Assembly (NCBI GenBank): GCA_000161775.1
Contig: GG704596.1
Span: 554,631 to 618,630, forward strand
DNA from: Ruegeria lacuscaerulensis ITI-1157
GTDB lineage: Bacteria > Pseudomonadota > Alphaproteobacteria > Rhodobacterales > Rhodobacteraceae
Reading direction: 5' to 3'
Length of the DNA stretch: 64,000 nucleotides
The notes under the pieces are model-generated. The model did no database searches. It was not told the DNA's origin and saw only the letters and a program-made list of their open reading frames with translations. How positions within the stretch are numbered: the stretch's first letter is position 1; each line of letters starts with the position of its first letter. A program made the position numbers and the translations under genes. This document shows positions 28,731-37,885 of the stretch, one piece after another.

Positions 28731-28774
28731 TTTTCGCCAATACATGCTGGTCAACACATGCCTCTTGGCGATAA
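28731..28774. promoter_or_regulatory. Inverted repeat TTTTCGCCAA / TTGGCGATAA in the ldh/lrp gap
   Basis: Ten-base arms matching at nine positions (CGCCAA/TTGGCG core) are separated by 24 bases midway between the divergent genes. The spacing suits two dimers of an Lrp-family protein wrapped on one DNA face. Binding is inferred from position only. Confidence 0.4.
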
Positions 28775-28810
28775 TGATACTCTGAGCCGACCATTTTAGG
28801 GATTTTCTCC

Positions 28811-29272
28811 ATGGACCAGATCGACCGCAAGATCGTGCGCGCGCTGCAGCAGGACGGGCGCATGACCGTTCTGGACCTGGCCGAAAAGGTGGGCCTGTCG
28901 CCCACACCCTGCGCGCGACGCCTGGACCGCCTGCGCCGCGACGGGGTGATCACCGGATATTCGGCCCAGGTCGACCCCGAGAAACTGGGCTTTGGCGTCA
29001 CGATTTTCGTGTCGGTTGAACTGGAGAAACAGGACCGCAACGCCATCGACGCTTTCGAACGCGCCATCCTGCGCTATGACGAGGTGATGGAGTGCTACCT
29101 CATGACAGGCTCGCGCGACATCCTGCTGCGCGTCGTGGCGCGCGACCTGACCGCCTTTGATGCGTTTCTGGAAAACCGGCTGATGCAGATTCCCGGCATC
29201 CGCAACCTGCGTTCCAACTTCGCCCTGCGCGCGATGGTCAAGCGCGACGTGTTGCCTATGGCGACGGGATAA
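28811..29272 (+). CDS. Lrp/AsnC family transcriptional regulator
   Basis: A 153-residue regulator with an N-terminal winged helix-turn-helix (DQIDRKIVRALQQDGRMTVL, then KVGLSPTPCARRLDRL) and a C-terminal RAM ligand-binding domain (TGSRDILLRVVARD). Proteins of this type form octamers that respond to amino acids. Being divergent from leucine dehydrogenase, it most likely controls that gene in response to a branched-chain amino acid, and itself by autoregulation. Confidence 0.92.
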   Translation: MDQIDRKIVRALQQDGRMTVLDLAEKVGLSPTPCARRLDRLRRDGVITGYSAQVDPEKLGFGVTIFVSVELEKQDRNAIDAFERAILRYDEVMECYLMTGSRDILLRVVARDLTAFDAFLENRLMQIPGIRNLRSNFALRAMVKRDVLPMATG

Positions 29273-29330
29273 TCTGCTGGACCTCCGGCGCGCGCGCTCC
29301 TACGGTTCGGCGGAATTGACGGAGGGCACA

Positions 29331-30194
29331 ATGGCAGTCGGCAAGAATATCCGCACCTATTTCGATGGCACATGGCACGATGGAGATGCCCCGATCATGC
29401 GAGCCGCGGACCACGGGGCCTGGCTGGGATCATCGGTGTTTGACGGCGCGCGCTATTTTGACGGAATGGCACCCGATCTGGCGGCGCATTGCGACCGCGT
29501 GAACCGCTCGGCCGAGGCGCTGATGCTGACCCCGACGGTGTCCACGGAACGGATGGTCGAGCTGGTCCAGGAAGGGCTGGCGACCTATCCCAAAACCGCG
29601 GCCGTCTACATCCGCCCGATGTATTGGGGCATCGACGGCGACGCGACCGCGATCGTGCCGCAGGAGGGCAGCACCGGGTTTGCCATCTGCCTGGAAGAGA
29701 TCCCGATGGCTCCTGAGACGGCCTCGGCCACCCTGACCACCACGCGGTTCCGCCGTCCGGTTCTGGAAAACGCCGTTGTCAACGCCAAGGCCGGGTGCCT
29801 GTATCCGAACAACGCGCGCATGCTGAACGAGGCCCGCTCCAAGGGGTTTTCCAACGCGCTGGTGGCCGATGCCCTGGGCAACGTGGCCGAAACCGCAACC
29901 GCCAACATCTTCATGGTCAGGGATGGCGAGGTCTTTACCCCCATCCCCAACGGCACCTTCCTTGCGGGCATCACCCGCGCGCGTCACATCGACAACCTGC
30001 GCCGCGACGGGGTGACCGTGCATGAAACGGTGCTGACCTTCGACGATTTCCATGCGGCGGACGAGGTGTTCATGTCCGGCAACATGAACAAGGTTACGCC
30101 GGTGACGGCCTTTGACGACACCCAGTACCAGGTCGGTCCCGTCACGCGTCGGGTGCGGTCACTGTACTGGGACTGGGCCGCCAGCGCCCGGTAA
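29331..30194 (+). CDS. ilvE: Branched-chain amino acid aminotransferase (class IV PLP enzyme)
   Basis: Interconverts leucine, isoleucine and valine with their 2-oxo acids using pyridoxal phosphate and glutamate. The 287-residue product has the PLP lysine in VVNAKAGCLYPNNARMLNEA and the GNVAETATANIF loop of class IV transaminases. The ATG at 29331 has ACGGAGGG ten bases upstream; an upstream TTG is less likely. Its location next to ldh and Lrp supports a branched-chain substrate, though D-amino acid transaminases share the fold. Confidence 0.88.
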   Translation: MAVGKNIRTYFDGTWHDGDAPIMRAADHGAWLGSSVFDGARYFDGMAPDLAAHCDRVNRSAEALMLTPTVSTERMVELVQEGLATYPKTAAVYIRPMYWGIDGDATAIVPQEGSTGFAICLEEIPMAPETASATLTTTRFRRPVLENAVVNAKAGCLYPNNARMLNEARSKGFSNALVADALGNVAETATANIFMVRDGEVFTPIPNGTFLAGITRARHIDNLRRDGVTVHETVLTFDDFHAADEVFMSGNMNKVTPVTAFDDTQYQVGPVTRRVRSLYWDWAASAR

Positions 30195-30261
30195 TCGGCC
30201 CGACCGAGTTGCCAGACTGCGACCGCTCGGGCATGATCGCCAAAATCTTGAGAGGACAGTC

Positions 30262-30717
30262 ATGCGCAAGTTCCTTGTAGTTCTGGATGACAGCCGCGAA
30301 TGCCTGAACGCCATGCGCTTTGCCGCCATGCGGGCGGCGCATACGGGCGGCGGCGTAACCATTCTGTCGGTCATTCCGCCGGATGAGTTCAATCACTGGA
30401 TCGGCGTGTCCGAAGTGATGCGCGAAGAAGCCCGCGAACGCATCCACGCCCATTTCGAGGTGTTCGCGAAATGGATGCGCGACAAGCAAGGGATCGAACC
30501 CGAACTGGCGATCCGCGAAGGCGAGCCGGTGGCGCAGATCATCGAGCATATCCGCTCGGACCCTGAAATCGGGGTTCTGGTTCTGGGCGCGGGCACGGGC
30601 AAGAAGGGACCCGGGCCACTGGTCACGCAACTGACCCGCAACGCCGGCGGCCTGCCGATTCCGATCACCATCGTGCCGGGCGACCTGAGCAAGGAGAAGC
30701 TCGAAGAGATCACCTGA
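30262..30717 (+). CDS. Universal stress protein (UspA family)
   Basis: A 151-residue cytoplasmic protein of the Usp fold starting MRKFLVVLDDSRECLNAMRFA, with a LVLGAGTGKKGPGPLV segment resembling the ATP-binding G-2x-G-9x-G(S/T) motif. AGAGGA precedes the ATG at 30262; an open frame 50 codons upstream looks non-coding. Its TGA overlaps the next ATG by one base, so the two are cotranslated. Function in stress survival is by family only. Confidence 0.9.
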   Translation: MRKFLVVLDDSRECLNAMRFAAMRAAHTGGGVTILSVIPPDEFNHWIGVSEVMREEARERIHAHFEVFAKWMRDKQGIEPELAIREGEPVAQIIEHIRSDPEIGVLVLGAGTGKKGPGPLVTQLTRNAGGLPIPITIVPGDLSKEKLEEIT

Positions 30718-31310
30718 TGGCCGCCACCCTGCACTTCTGGTTCGATTTCGCCTCGACCTATTCCTACCTGAGCGCCATGCGCGTCGAACGGGATGCCGCG
30801 CGGCGCGGGGTCCGCGTGAAATGGCAGCCGTTTCTGCTGGGTCCCATCTTTGCCGACCAGGGCTGGACCACCTCGCCCTTCAACATCTACCCGGCCAAAG
30901 GCCGGTACATGTGGGGCGACATGGAGAGGTTGTGTGCCTTGCGCAACCTGCCGCTGACCCGTCCGGACCCGTTTCCGCAAAACAGCCTGAAAGCGGCGCG
31001 CCTGGCGCTGGCGCTTCCAGACTCCGGCCCACGGGCCGCGTTTGCGCGGGCCGTCTTCTCGGCCGAATTCGGGGACGGCCGCGACATATCCGACGACATG
31101 GTTCTGCAGGATGCGCTGTCCCAGGCAGGCGCCACGCCCGAGATGCTGGACCGGCTGTCAGATCCGGCCATCAAGACCGCCCTGTTCGAACAGGTCGACC
31201 AGGCCAAGGCATTGGGCCTGTTCGGCGCGCCCAGCTTCGTGGTCGGCTCGGAACTGTTCTGGGGTGACGACCGCCTGGACATGGCGATCGAACAGGCAGC
31301 CTTAGATTAG
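30717..31310 (+). CDS. 2-hydroxychromene-2-carboxylate isomerase family (DsbA-like, kappa GST)
   Basis: A 197-residue thioredoxin-fold protein beginning with HFWFDFASTYSYLSAM, the typical kappa-class/HCCA isomerase start with the active-site Ser, and ending with LGLFGAPSFVVGSELFWGDDRLDM. There is no CxxC, so it is not a disulfide oxidoreductase. The named reaction belongs to naphthalene degradation; no other aromatic-degradation gene is nearby, so the physiological substrate is unknown. Confidence 0.85.
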   Translation: MAATLHFWFDFASTYSYLSAMRVERDAARRGVRVKWQPFLLGPIFADQGWTTSPFNIYPAKGRYMWGDMERLCALRNLPLTRPDPFPQNSLKAARLALALPDSGPRAAFARAVFSAEFGDGRDISDDMVLQDALSQAGATPEMLDRLSDPAIKTALFEQVDQAKALGLFGAPSFVVGSELFWGDDRLDMAIEQAALD

Positions 31311-31379
31311 AATCGTTCCAAATCTTGACTTCCCGGCGCCCGGCGCGCATATCAGACGCAAGCGATACGGAGCGCCGCC

Positions 31380-31943
31380 ATGTTCATCCAGACCGAATCC
31401 ACGCCGAACCCGGCAACTCTGAAATTCCTGCCCGGCCAGACTGTGCTCGAGGCGGGCACTGCGGATTTCCCGACGGCCGAAGCCGCCGAAAACTCGCCGC
31501 TGGCCAAACGCATCTTTGCGGTGAAGGGCGTGACGGGTGTGTTCTTCGGCAATGACTTCGTGACCGTCACCAAGGATGACGACGTTCAGTGGGACCACAT
31601 CAAACCCGCGATCCTGGGCGCGGTGATGGAGCACTACCAGTCGGGCCAGCCGATCATGGGCGACGGCGCGGATGCGGCCTCGGGCCATGCGGAACACACC
31701 GGAGAAGATTCGGAAATCGTCAACCAGATCAAAGAACTGCTGGACAGCCGCGTCCGCCCCGCCGTGGCGCAGGACGGCGGCGACATCACGTTCCACGGAT
31801 TTGATCGTGGCGTTGTCTACCTGCACATGCAGGGGGCCTGTGCGGGCTGTCCGTCCTCGACCCTGACCCTGAAGATGGGGATCGAGAACCTGCTGCGCCA
31901 CTACATCCCCGAAGTGACCGAGGTTCGCCCCGTTGCCGTCTGA
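31380..31943 (+). CDS. NifU family Fe-S cluster scaffold/carrier (Nfu)
   Basis: Nfu proteins carry 4Fe-4S clusters to apo-enzymes. The 187-residue protein has the N-terminal Nfu_N domain (MFIQTESTPNPATLKFLPG, about 1-90) and a C-terminal NifU-like domain with the cluster-binding CAGCPSS motif near residue 157. Its last codons overlap tsaB by 11 bases. The domain order is that of mitochondrial NFU1 and alphaproteobacterial homologues. Confidence 0.93.
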   Translation: MFIQTESTPNPATLKFLPGQTVLEAGTADFPTAEAAENSPLAKRIFAVKGVTGVFFGNDFVTVTKDDDVQWDHIKPAILGAVMEHYQSGQPIMGDGADAASGHAEHTGEDSEIVNQIKELLDSRVRPAVAQDGGDITFHGFDRGVVYLHMQGACAGCPSSTLTLKMGIENLLRHYIPEVTEVRPVAV

Positions 31944-32523
31944 GCCCAAGGTTCTGGCCTTTGACACATCGGCCGCGCATTGCGCGGCCGCTTTGATTTG
32001 CGGCACGGACATCATCGCCAGCCGCGCCGAGCCCATGGCCCGCGGCCAGGCCGAACGATTGATGCCCTTGCTGCAGGACATCCTGACCGAGGCCGGGCTG
32101 GACTGGTCCGGGCTGGACGCGATCGGCGTCGGAACCGGGCCGGGAAACTTCACCGGCATCCGCATCTCGGTCTCGGCCGCGCGCGGCCTAGCGTTGGGCC
32201 TGAACAAGCCCGCCGTCGGGGTGTCGGGCCTCGAAGCCCTGGCCGCGCTGGCCCCTTCGGGCCATATCCCCGCCATCCCCGCCCCGCGGGACCAGGTCTA
32301 TCTGCAACAGCCCGGTGCTGCACCGCAGGTTCTGCCTCGGGATCAGGCAGAATCACTGGGGGCGCTGTTCACCCACGACGACCCAGAGCAGCTGGCCTGC
32401 GCGATCGCGCGCATCGCCGCGCAACGCCGGACCCTGCCGCACACTCCGCCCGCGCCGTTGTATCTGCGCCCGGCCGATGCCGCGCCGTCGCGCGACGCGC
32501 CGCCGGTCTTGCTGGACCCATGA
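31933..32523 (+). CDS. tsaB: tRNA threonylcarbamoyladenosine biosynthesis protein TsaB
   Basis: TsaB is the structural partner of TsaD and TsaE in making t6A at position 37 of ANN-decoding tRNAs. The 196-residue protein has the LAFDTSAAHCAAAL ASKHA-fold start, then GVGTGPGNFTGIRISVSAARGLALG, the clearest TsaB signature. The only usable start is the TTG at 31933, inside the nfu gene. It overlaps rimI by ATGA, a common pairing. Confidence 0.93.
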   Translation: MPSEPKVLAFDTSAAHCAAALICGTDIIASRAEPMARGQAERLMPLLQDILTEAGLDWSGLDAIGVGTGPGNFTGIRISVSAARGLALGLNKPAVGVSGLEALAALAPSGHIPAIPAPRDQVYLQQPGAAPQVLPRDQAESLGALFTHDDPEQLACAIARIAAQRRTLPHTPPAPLYLRPADAAPSRDAPPVLLDP

Positions 32524-32933
32524 CGCCACAGGAGATGGCCGAAATCCATGCTGCGGCCTTTACCCAGTCGCGCCCGTGGACCGCATCCGAGTTTGCCGAT
32601 CTGACCGCAGGCCGCTTCACGCACGTGCTTGGAAAACAATCCGCTTTTGCCCTGTTCCAGGTCATCGGCGACGAGGCCGAACTGCTGACCATAGCAACCC
32701 ATCCCAACCACCAGAGGCAGGGGTTGGCGCGGGCGCTCATGCAGGGCTGGCAGACGCGCGCCTGCGCTCTGGGCGCGCGCCGCGCCGTTCTGGACGTGGC
32801 GGCCGACAACATTCCGGCCATTGCACTTTATCAAGGTTGCGGCTATGCGCCCTGCGGTCTGCGCCGGGCCTACTACGGGCGTCCCGGGGCGAACAATGTC
32901 GATGCAATTGTGATGGAGCGCACGCTGCCCTGA
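32520..32933 (+). CDS. rimI: GNAT N-acetyltransferase, RimI-like ribosomal protein S18 acetyltransferase
   Basis: A 137-residue GNAT protein with the acetyl-CoA loop HPNHQRQGLARALM and the C-terminal ALYQGCGYAPCGLRRAYY segment seen in RimI. The ATG overlaps the tsaB stop, the usual tsaB-rimI arrangement, which supports acetylation of S18 or a related N-terminus. Confidence 0.88.
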   Translation: MTPQEMAEIHAAAFTQSRPWTASEFADLTAGRFTHVLGKQSAFALFQVIGDEAELLTIATHPNHQRQGLARALMQGWQTRACALGARRAVLDVAADNIPAIALYQGCGYAPCGLRRAYYGRPGANNVDAIVMERTLP

Positions 32934-33089
32934 CGAAAGCCGGGCGATTCCGGGACCAATCGGTCAGAAAGCGGTTGACCATACCAGTTTCAGACGGCCT
33001 TAATTGCCGCTATCACAGCAGTTCTGCTCGCTCTGAGCGGGGCTGGGCGCAAGACCCGGTCCCGAAGTCATAAAAAACAACGGGAGTAT

Positions 33090-34091
33090 ATGATGACCCT
33101 GATGAAATCCTTGATGGGCGCAGCCGCCGCCTTTGCACTGACGGCTGGTGCCGCCATCGCCGAACCGGCAATCATCTTCGATCTTGGCGGCAAGTTCGAC
33201 AAATCGTTCAACGAAGCGGCCCATAACGGCGCGCAACGCTGGGCCAACGAAACCGGCGGCACCTATCGCGAGATCGAGCTGCAGTCGGAAGCGCAGCGCG
33301 AACAGGCCCTGCGGCGCTTTGCCGAAGCCGGCGCCAACCCGATCATCACCATGGGCTTTGCCATGGCTGATCCGCTGGCCGCCGTTGCGCCGGATTACCC
33401 GGACACGAAATTCGTCGCCGTCGATGTCAGCTGGCTGGACGCGCCGAACATCCGTCAGGTTTCCTTCGCCGAGCATGAAGGCTCGTACCTGGTCGGCATC
33501 ATGGCGGCCATGGCTTCGAAAACCGGCACCGTCGGCTTCATCGGCGGCATGGATATTCCGCTGATCCGGCACTTTGGCTGCGGCTATGCCCAGGGCGCCA
33601 AATCGGTGAACCCCGATATCAATGTCGTGGCCAACATGACCGGCACCACCCCGGCGGCTTGGAACGACCCGGTGAAAGGCTCGGAACTGACCAAGGCGCA
33701 GATTAGCCAGGGCGCTGACGTGATCTATGCCGCGGCCGGCGGCACCGGCGTGGGCGTTCTGCAGACCGCGGCCGACGAAGGCATCCTGTCGATCGGCGTG
33801 GACAGCAACCAGAACCACCTGCACCCAGGCAAGGTTCTGACCTCGATGCTCAAGCGCGTGGATGTCGCGGTGTATGACGCGATGAAGGCCGGCGAAAACG
33901 TCGAAACCGGCAAGTTCACCATGGGCCTGGCCGAAGACGGCGTGGGCGTCGCCATGGACGAGAACAACGCGCCGCTGGTGACCGACGAAATGATGGCCGC
34001 CGTGGAAAAAGCACGTCAGGACATCATCGACGGCAAGGTCAAGGTCGTAAGCTACTACGAGAACGACAGCTGCCCGGCACTGCAGTTCTGA
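33090..34091 (+). CDS. BMP-family ABC transporter substrate-binding protein
   Basis: A periplasmic binding protein of the basic membrane protein (PnrA/Med) family, which bind nucleosides. The 333-residue precursor has a signal peptide ending AAIAE at about residue 23, then IIFDLGGKFDKSFNEAAHNGA, a family hallmark, with GFIGGMDIPLIRHFGCGYAQGA further in. GGGAG lies four bases before the ATG. It begins a four-gene transporter operon; a hairpin after it may raise its mRNA level over the ATPase. Confidence 0.93.
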   Translation: MMTLMKSLMGAAAAFALTAGAAIAEPAIIFDLGGKFDKSFNEAAHNGAQRWANETGGTYREIELQSEAQREQALRRFAEAGANPIITMGFAMADPLAAVAPDYPDTKFVAVDVSWLDAPNIRQVSFAEHEGSYLVGIMAAMASKTGTVGFIGGMDIPLIRHFGCGYAQGAKSVNPDINVVANMTGTTPAAWNDPVKGSELTKAQISQGADVIYAAAGGTGVGVLQTAADEGILSIGVDSNQNHLHPGKVLTSMLKRVDVAVYDAMKAGENVETGKFTMGLAEDGVGVAMDENNAPLVTDEMMAAVEKARQDIIDGKVKVVSYYENDSCPALQF

Positions 34092-34097
34092 TATCGC

Positions 34098-34126
34098 GCG
34101 GGGCGGGGGAAGGCCTCCCGTCCCGC
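34098..34126 (+). terminator. Stem-loop between binding-protein and ATPase genes
   Basis: GCGGGGCGGG pairs with CCCGTCCCGC (one G-U) around a nine-base loop, seven bases after the binding-protein stop. No T-run follows. Such intercistronic hairpins usually stabilise the upstream mRNA so that the binding protein outnumbers the membrane components. Confidence 0.5.
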
Positions 34127-34204
34127 ATCCACTCATGCCGCTGTTTCGCAACGACCCGATGATCGCGAGTTCAGCGCAGCTTTTTCGGCAATCGAGGACA
34201 AGAC

Positions 34205-35734
34205 ATGACAGTCCCCGCCATCGAGCTCAAAGGGATTTCCAAAGCCTTTGGGCCAGTTCAAGCGAACAAGGACATCTCGATCAGCGTCGCCCCCGGCACG
34301 ATCCACGGGATCATCGGTGAAAACGGTGCGGGCAAATCCACGCTGATGAGCATTCTGTACGGCTTCTACAAGGCCGACAAAGGTGAGATCTGGATCAACG
34401 GCAAAAAGACCGACATCCCCGACAGCCAGGCCGCGATCGCCGCGGGCATCGGCATGGTCTTTCAGCATTTCAAGCTGGTCGAGAATTTCACCGTTCTGGA
34501 AAACATCGTTCTGGGCGCCGAGGATGGCGGGCTGCTGGCCCCCTCGCTGGCCAAGGCCCGGAAAGAGCTCAAAGAGCTCGAGGAAGAATACGAGCTGTTC
34601 GTGGACCCCGACAAGCGTATCGACGAGATCGGCGTGGGCATGCAGCAGCGGGTCGAAATTCTCAAGGCGCTGTACCGCAAGGCGGAAATCCTGATTCTGG
34701 ACGAACCCACCGGGGTGCTGACCCCGGCCGAGGCCGACCAGCTGTTCCGCATCCTCGACCGGCTGCGCGCCGAAGGCAAGACCATCATCCTGATCACCCA
34801 CAAGCTGCGCGAGATCATGGAGGCCACCGATACCGTATCGGTGATGCGCCGCGGCCAGATGACCGCCACGGTCAAGACCGCCGAGACCAACCCCGAAGAG
34901 CTTGCCGAGCTGATGGTCGGGCGCAAGGTTCTGCTGCGCGTCGACAAGGTTCCGGCCAAACCCGGCAAGCCGATTTTGGAAATCGAGAACCTGCGGGTGA
35001 CGGATTCGTCAGGCGTCGAGCGCGTCAAGGGCATCGACCTGACCGTCCGCGCGGGCGAGATCGTGGGCATCGCAGGCGTCGCCGGAAACGGTCAGTCCGA
35101 ACTGCTCGAGGTGTTGGGCGGTATGCGCCCCGGATCGGGCACGGTCAGGATGAACGGCGTTCCGCTGGCGCTGAGCGGGCCGGGGTCCGATGGGCAGGCA
35201 CGCCGCGCCCAGGGTATCGCCCATGTGCCCGAGGACCGGCAGCGCGAAGGCCTGATCATGGATTTTCACGCCTGGGAAAACGTGGCCTTCGGCTATCACC
35301 GCGACCCGGCCTATCAGCGCGGGATCTTCATGGACAACGCCGCCCTGCGCGCCGACACCGAACGCAAGATCGAGAAATTCGACGTGCGCCCGCCGAATGG
35401 CTGGCTGGCGGCCAAGAACTTCTCGGGCGGGAACCAGCAGAAGATCGTCGTGGCGCGCGAGATCGAGCGCAACCCCGACCTGTTGCTGGTGGGCCAGCCC
35501 ACGCGCGGCGTGGATATCGGCGCGATCGAGTTCATTCACAAACAGATCGTCGCCCTGCGGGACCAAGGCAAGGCGATCCTGCTGGTCTCGGTCGAGTTGG
35601 AAGAAATCTTCTCGCTGTCCGACCGGATCGCGGTGATGTTCGACGGACATATCATGGGCGAGCGCCTGCCCCATGAAACGGATGAAAAAGAACTGGGCCT
35701 GTTGATGGCCGGTGTTGCGGGGGAGGCCGCGTAA
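34205..35734 (+). CDS. ABC transporter ATP-binding protein (nucleoside/BMP type, duplicated ATPase)
   Basis: A 509-residue protein with two fused ABC domains, as in sugar and nucleoside importers. Domain 1 has Walker A GENGAGKST near residue 38 and Walker B LILDEPT; domain 2 (from about 255) has the degenerate Walker A GVAGNGQSE and signature SGGNQQK near residue 400. In domain 1 the signature is replaced by GVGMQQRVEI. GAGGAC precedes the ATG. It drives the two permeases that follow. Confidence 0.94.
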   Translation: MTVPAIELKGISKAFGPVQANKDISISVAPGTIHGIIGENGAGKSTLMSILYGFYKADKGEIWINGKKTDIPDSQAAIAAGIGMVFQHFKLVENFTVLENIVLGAEDGGLLAPSLAKARKELKELEEEYELFVDPDKRIDEIGVGMQQRVEILKALYRKAEILILDEPTGVLTPAEADQLFRILDRLRAEGKTIILITHKLREIMEATDTVSVMRRGQMTATVKTAETNPEELAELMVGRKVLLRVDKVPAKPGKPILEIENLRVTDSSGVERVKGIDLTVRAGEIVGIAGVAGNGQSELLEVLGGMRPGSGTVRMNGVPLALSGPGSDGQARRAQGIAHVPEDRQREGLIMDFHAWENVAFGYHRDPAYQRGIFMDNAALRADTERKIEKFDVRPPNGWLAAKNFSGGNQQKIVVAREIERNPDLLLVGQPTRGVDIGAIEFIHKQIVALRDQGKAILLVSVELEEIFSLSDRIAVMFDGHIMGERLPHETDEKELGLLMAGVAGEAA

Positions 35735-35735
35735 C

Positions 35736-36830
35736 ATGGACAAGATGCCAAAATGGGCCGACGTCATTTTGATCCCGCTGATCAGTCTGATCCTGGCCGC
35801 AATCCTGTCGACGCTGGTCATTCTGGCCATCGGCGAAAACCCGGTCGAGGCGGTGAACCTGATGGTCACCGGCGCGCTGGGGTCGACCTATGGCTGGGGC
35901 TATACGCTGTATTATGCCACCAATTTCATGTTCACCGGTCTGGCGGTCGCGGTGGCCTTCCACGCGCGCCTGTTCAACATCGGTGGCGAGGGTCAGGCCA
36001 TGCTGGGCGGACTGGGCGTCGCCATGGTGTGCCTCTATGTGCCGTGGCCGCACTGGAGCATCGCCTTGCTGGCCGCGATGGCCGCCGCGATGCTGTTCGG
36101 CGCGGCCTGGGCGGCGATTCCGGCCTATCTGCAGGCCAAGCGCGGAAGCCACATCGTGATCACCACGATCATGTTCAACTTCATCGCCGCCGCGCTGTTG
36201 AACTACATGCTGGTCAACGTGATGCGGCCCGCCGGCTCGCAGGATCCGGCCACGGCCCGTTTCCCCGAGGCCGTGCACCTGCCTACCCTGCACGAGATTC
36301 TGGCGCCGATCGGAATCAATTTCTCCAAGGCGGCCCCGGCCAACATTTCGCTGATCGTGGCGCTGTTGGCCTGTGTCGTGGTCTGGGCGCTGATCTGGCG
36401 CACCCGGCTGGGCTATGAGATCCGGGCCTATGGGCATTCGGAGACCGGTGCGGTCTATGCCGGTATCTCGCCGGTACGCATCACCATCGTGGCGATGCTG
36501 ATCTCGGGCGCTTTGGCGGGTCTGATGGCGATCAACAACGTCATGGGCGAGGCCGAGCGACTGGTTATGAACTCGACCGAGGGCGCAGGTTTCATCGGCA
36601 TCGCCGTGGCCCTGATGGGCCGCTCGCACCCGTTCGGCGTGTTCCTGGCGGCCATCCTCTTCGGGTTTCTCTATCAGGGCGGCGCGGAACTGGCGCTGTG
36701 GACCTCGATCCCGCGCGAGCTGATCGTGGTCATCCAGGCGCTGGTGATCCTGTTCACCGGGGCGCTGGACAACATGGTGCGTATGCCGCTTGAAAAGCTG
36801 TTCTTGGCCCTGCGCAAGGAGGCAAACTGA
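35736..36830 (+). CDS. ABC transporter permease (nucleoside type), subunit 1
   Basis: A 364-residue inner membrane permease of the BPD_transp_2 family with about ten helices and the conserved FNIGGEGQAMLGG and GAGFIGIAVALMGR segments. The ATG at 35736 lies two bases after the ATPase stop and is preceded by GGGGGAGG, which decides against a start eight codons upstream inside the ATPase gene. It forms a heterodimer with the next product. Confidence 0.94.
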   Translation: MDKMPKWADVILIPLISLILAAILSTLVILAIGENPVEAVNLMVTGALGSTYGWGYTLYYATNFMFTGLAVAVAFHARLFNIGGEGQAMLGGLGVAMVCLYVPWPHWSIALLAAMAAAMLFGAAWAAIPAYLQAKRGSHIVITTIMFNFIAAALLNYMLVNVMRPAGSQDPATARFPEAVHLPTLHEILAPIGINFSKAAPANISLIVALLACVVVWALIWRTRLGYEIRAYGHSETGAVYAGISPVRITIVAMLISGALAGLMAINNVMGEAERLVMNSTEGAGFIGIAVALMGRSHPFGVFLAAILFGFLYQGGAELALWTSIPRELIVVIQALVILFTGALDNMVRMPLEKLFLALRKEAN

Positions 36831-37798
36831 TGGACTCCTTCCTGACACTCATTCAGGTCTTGGATTCGACCGTTCGCCTGGCCACGCCGCTGCTGCTGGC
36901 CTGTCTGGCCGGGCTGTATTCGGAACGCGCCGGCATTTTCGACATCGGCCTGGAAGGCAAGATGCTGATGGCCGCGTTCTTCTCGGCGGCGGTTGCGGCC
37001 GTCACCGGATCGGTCTGGCTGGGCCTGCTGGCCGGGATCGCGGCGTCGTTGGTGCTGTCGGCCCTGCACGGGCTGGCTTCGATCACCTTCCGCGGCAATC
37101 AGCTGATCTCGGGCGTGGCGATCAACTTTCTGGCGGCGGGCCTGACCGTGCTGATCGCGCAGGACTGGTTCCAGCAGGGCGGCCGCACGCCGTCGCTGTT
37201 TGCTGGCGGCCGGTTCGAACCGATCACATTCCCCTTTTCCGAGGCGCTGAGCGGCGTCCCGATCATCGGCCCCATCTATTCCGAGCTGTTGTCGGGCCAT
37301 TCGATCCTTGTTTATGTGGCGTTTCTGATGGTTCCTGCCACGTGGTGGGTGCTGTTCCGCACCCGGTTCGGGCTGAGGCTGCGTGCGGTCGGGGAAAACC
37401 CCGCCGCCGTTGATACCGCAGGGGTCTCGGTGGTCGGGCTGCGCTATGCCGCCGTGGCCATCTGCGGCGTTCTGTGCGGTATCGCCGGGGCCTATCTGGC
37501 AACCGGATTGCAGGCCGGGTTCGTCAAGGACATGACGGCCGGCCGCGGGTTCATCGCTCTGGCGGCCCTGATCTTCGCCAAGTGGCGGCCATGGCATGCC
37601 ATGTGGGCCTGCCTGTTGTTCGGGCTGCTGCAGGCAGTTGCGCTGCGGTTCCAGAACATCGATCTGGGCGGCGTAGTGATCCCGGTGCAGGCCATGGACG
37701 CGCTGCCCTACATCCTGACGGTCGTGATCCTGGCCGGTTTCGTCGGCAAGGCCATTCCGCCAAAGGCCGGGGGCGAGCCCTACGTCAAGGAGCGATAA
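36830..37798 (+). CDS. ABC transporter permease (nucleoside type), subunit 2
   Basis: A 322-residue permease paralogous to the preceding one, with FDIGLEGKMLMAAF and GRGFIALAALIFAKWRPW as conserved cytoplasmic-loop motifs. ATG and upstream TGA share one base. Together with the binding protein and ATPase it completes a purine-nucleoside-like importer; which nucleoside is transported cannot be told from sequence. deoD, 12 kb away, could process such a substrate. Confidence 0.94.
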   Translation: MDSFLTLIQVLDSTVRLATPLLLACLAGLYSERAGIFDIGLEGKMLMAAFFSAAVAAVTGSVWLGLLAGIAASLVLSALHGLASITFRGNQLISGVAINFLAAGLTVLIAQDWFQQGGRTPSLFAGGRFEPITFPFSEALSGVPIIGPIYSELLSGHSILVYVAFLMVPATWWVLFRTRFGLRLRAVGENPAAVDTAGVSVVGLRYAAVAICGVLCGIAGAYLATGLQAGFVKDMTAGRGFIALAALIFAKWRPWHAMWACLLFGLLQAVALRFQNIDLGGVVIPVQAMDALPYILTVVILAGFVGKAIPPKAGGEPYVKER

Positions 37799-37885
37799 GG
37801 CCAGTTCAGGGCTGATTGCCAGTCCTGTTCGCTGCAAGGCGGCATGCAGAGTTGATTTTGCATGCCGCAACCGTTCTAAAGGGGT

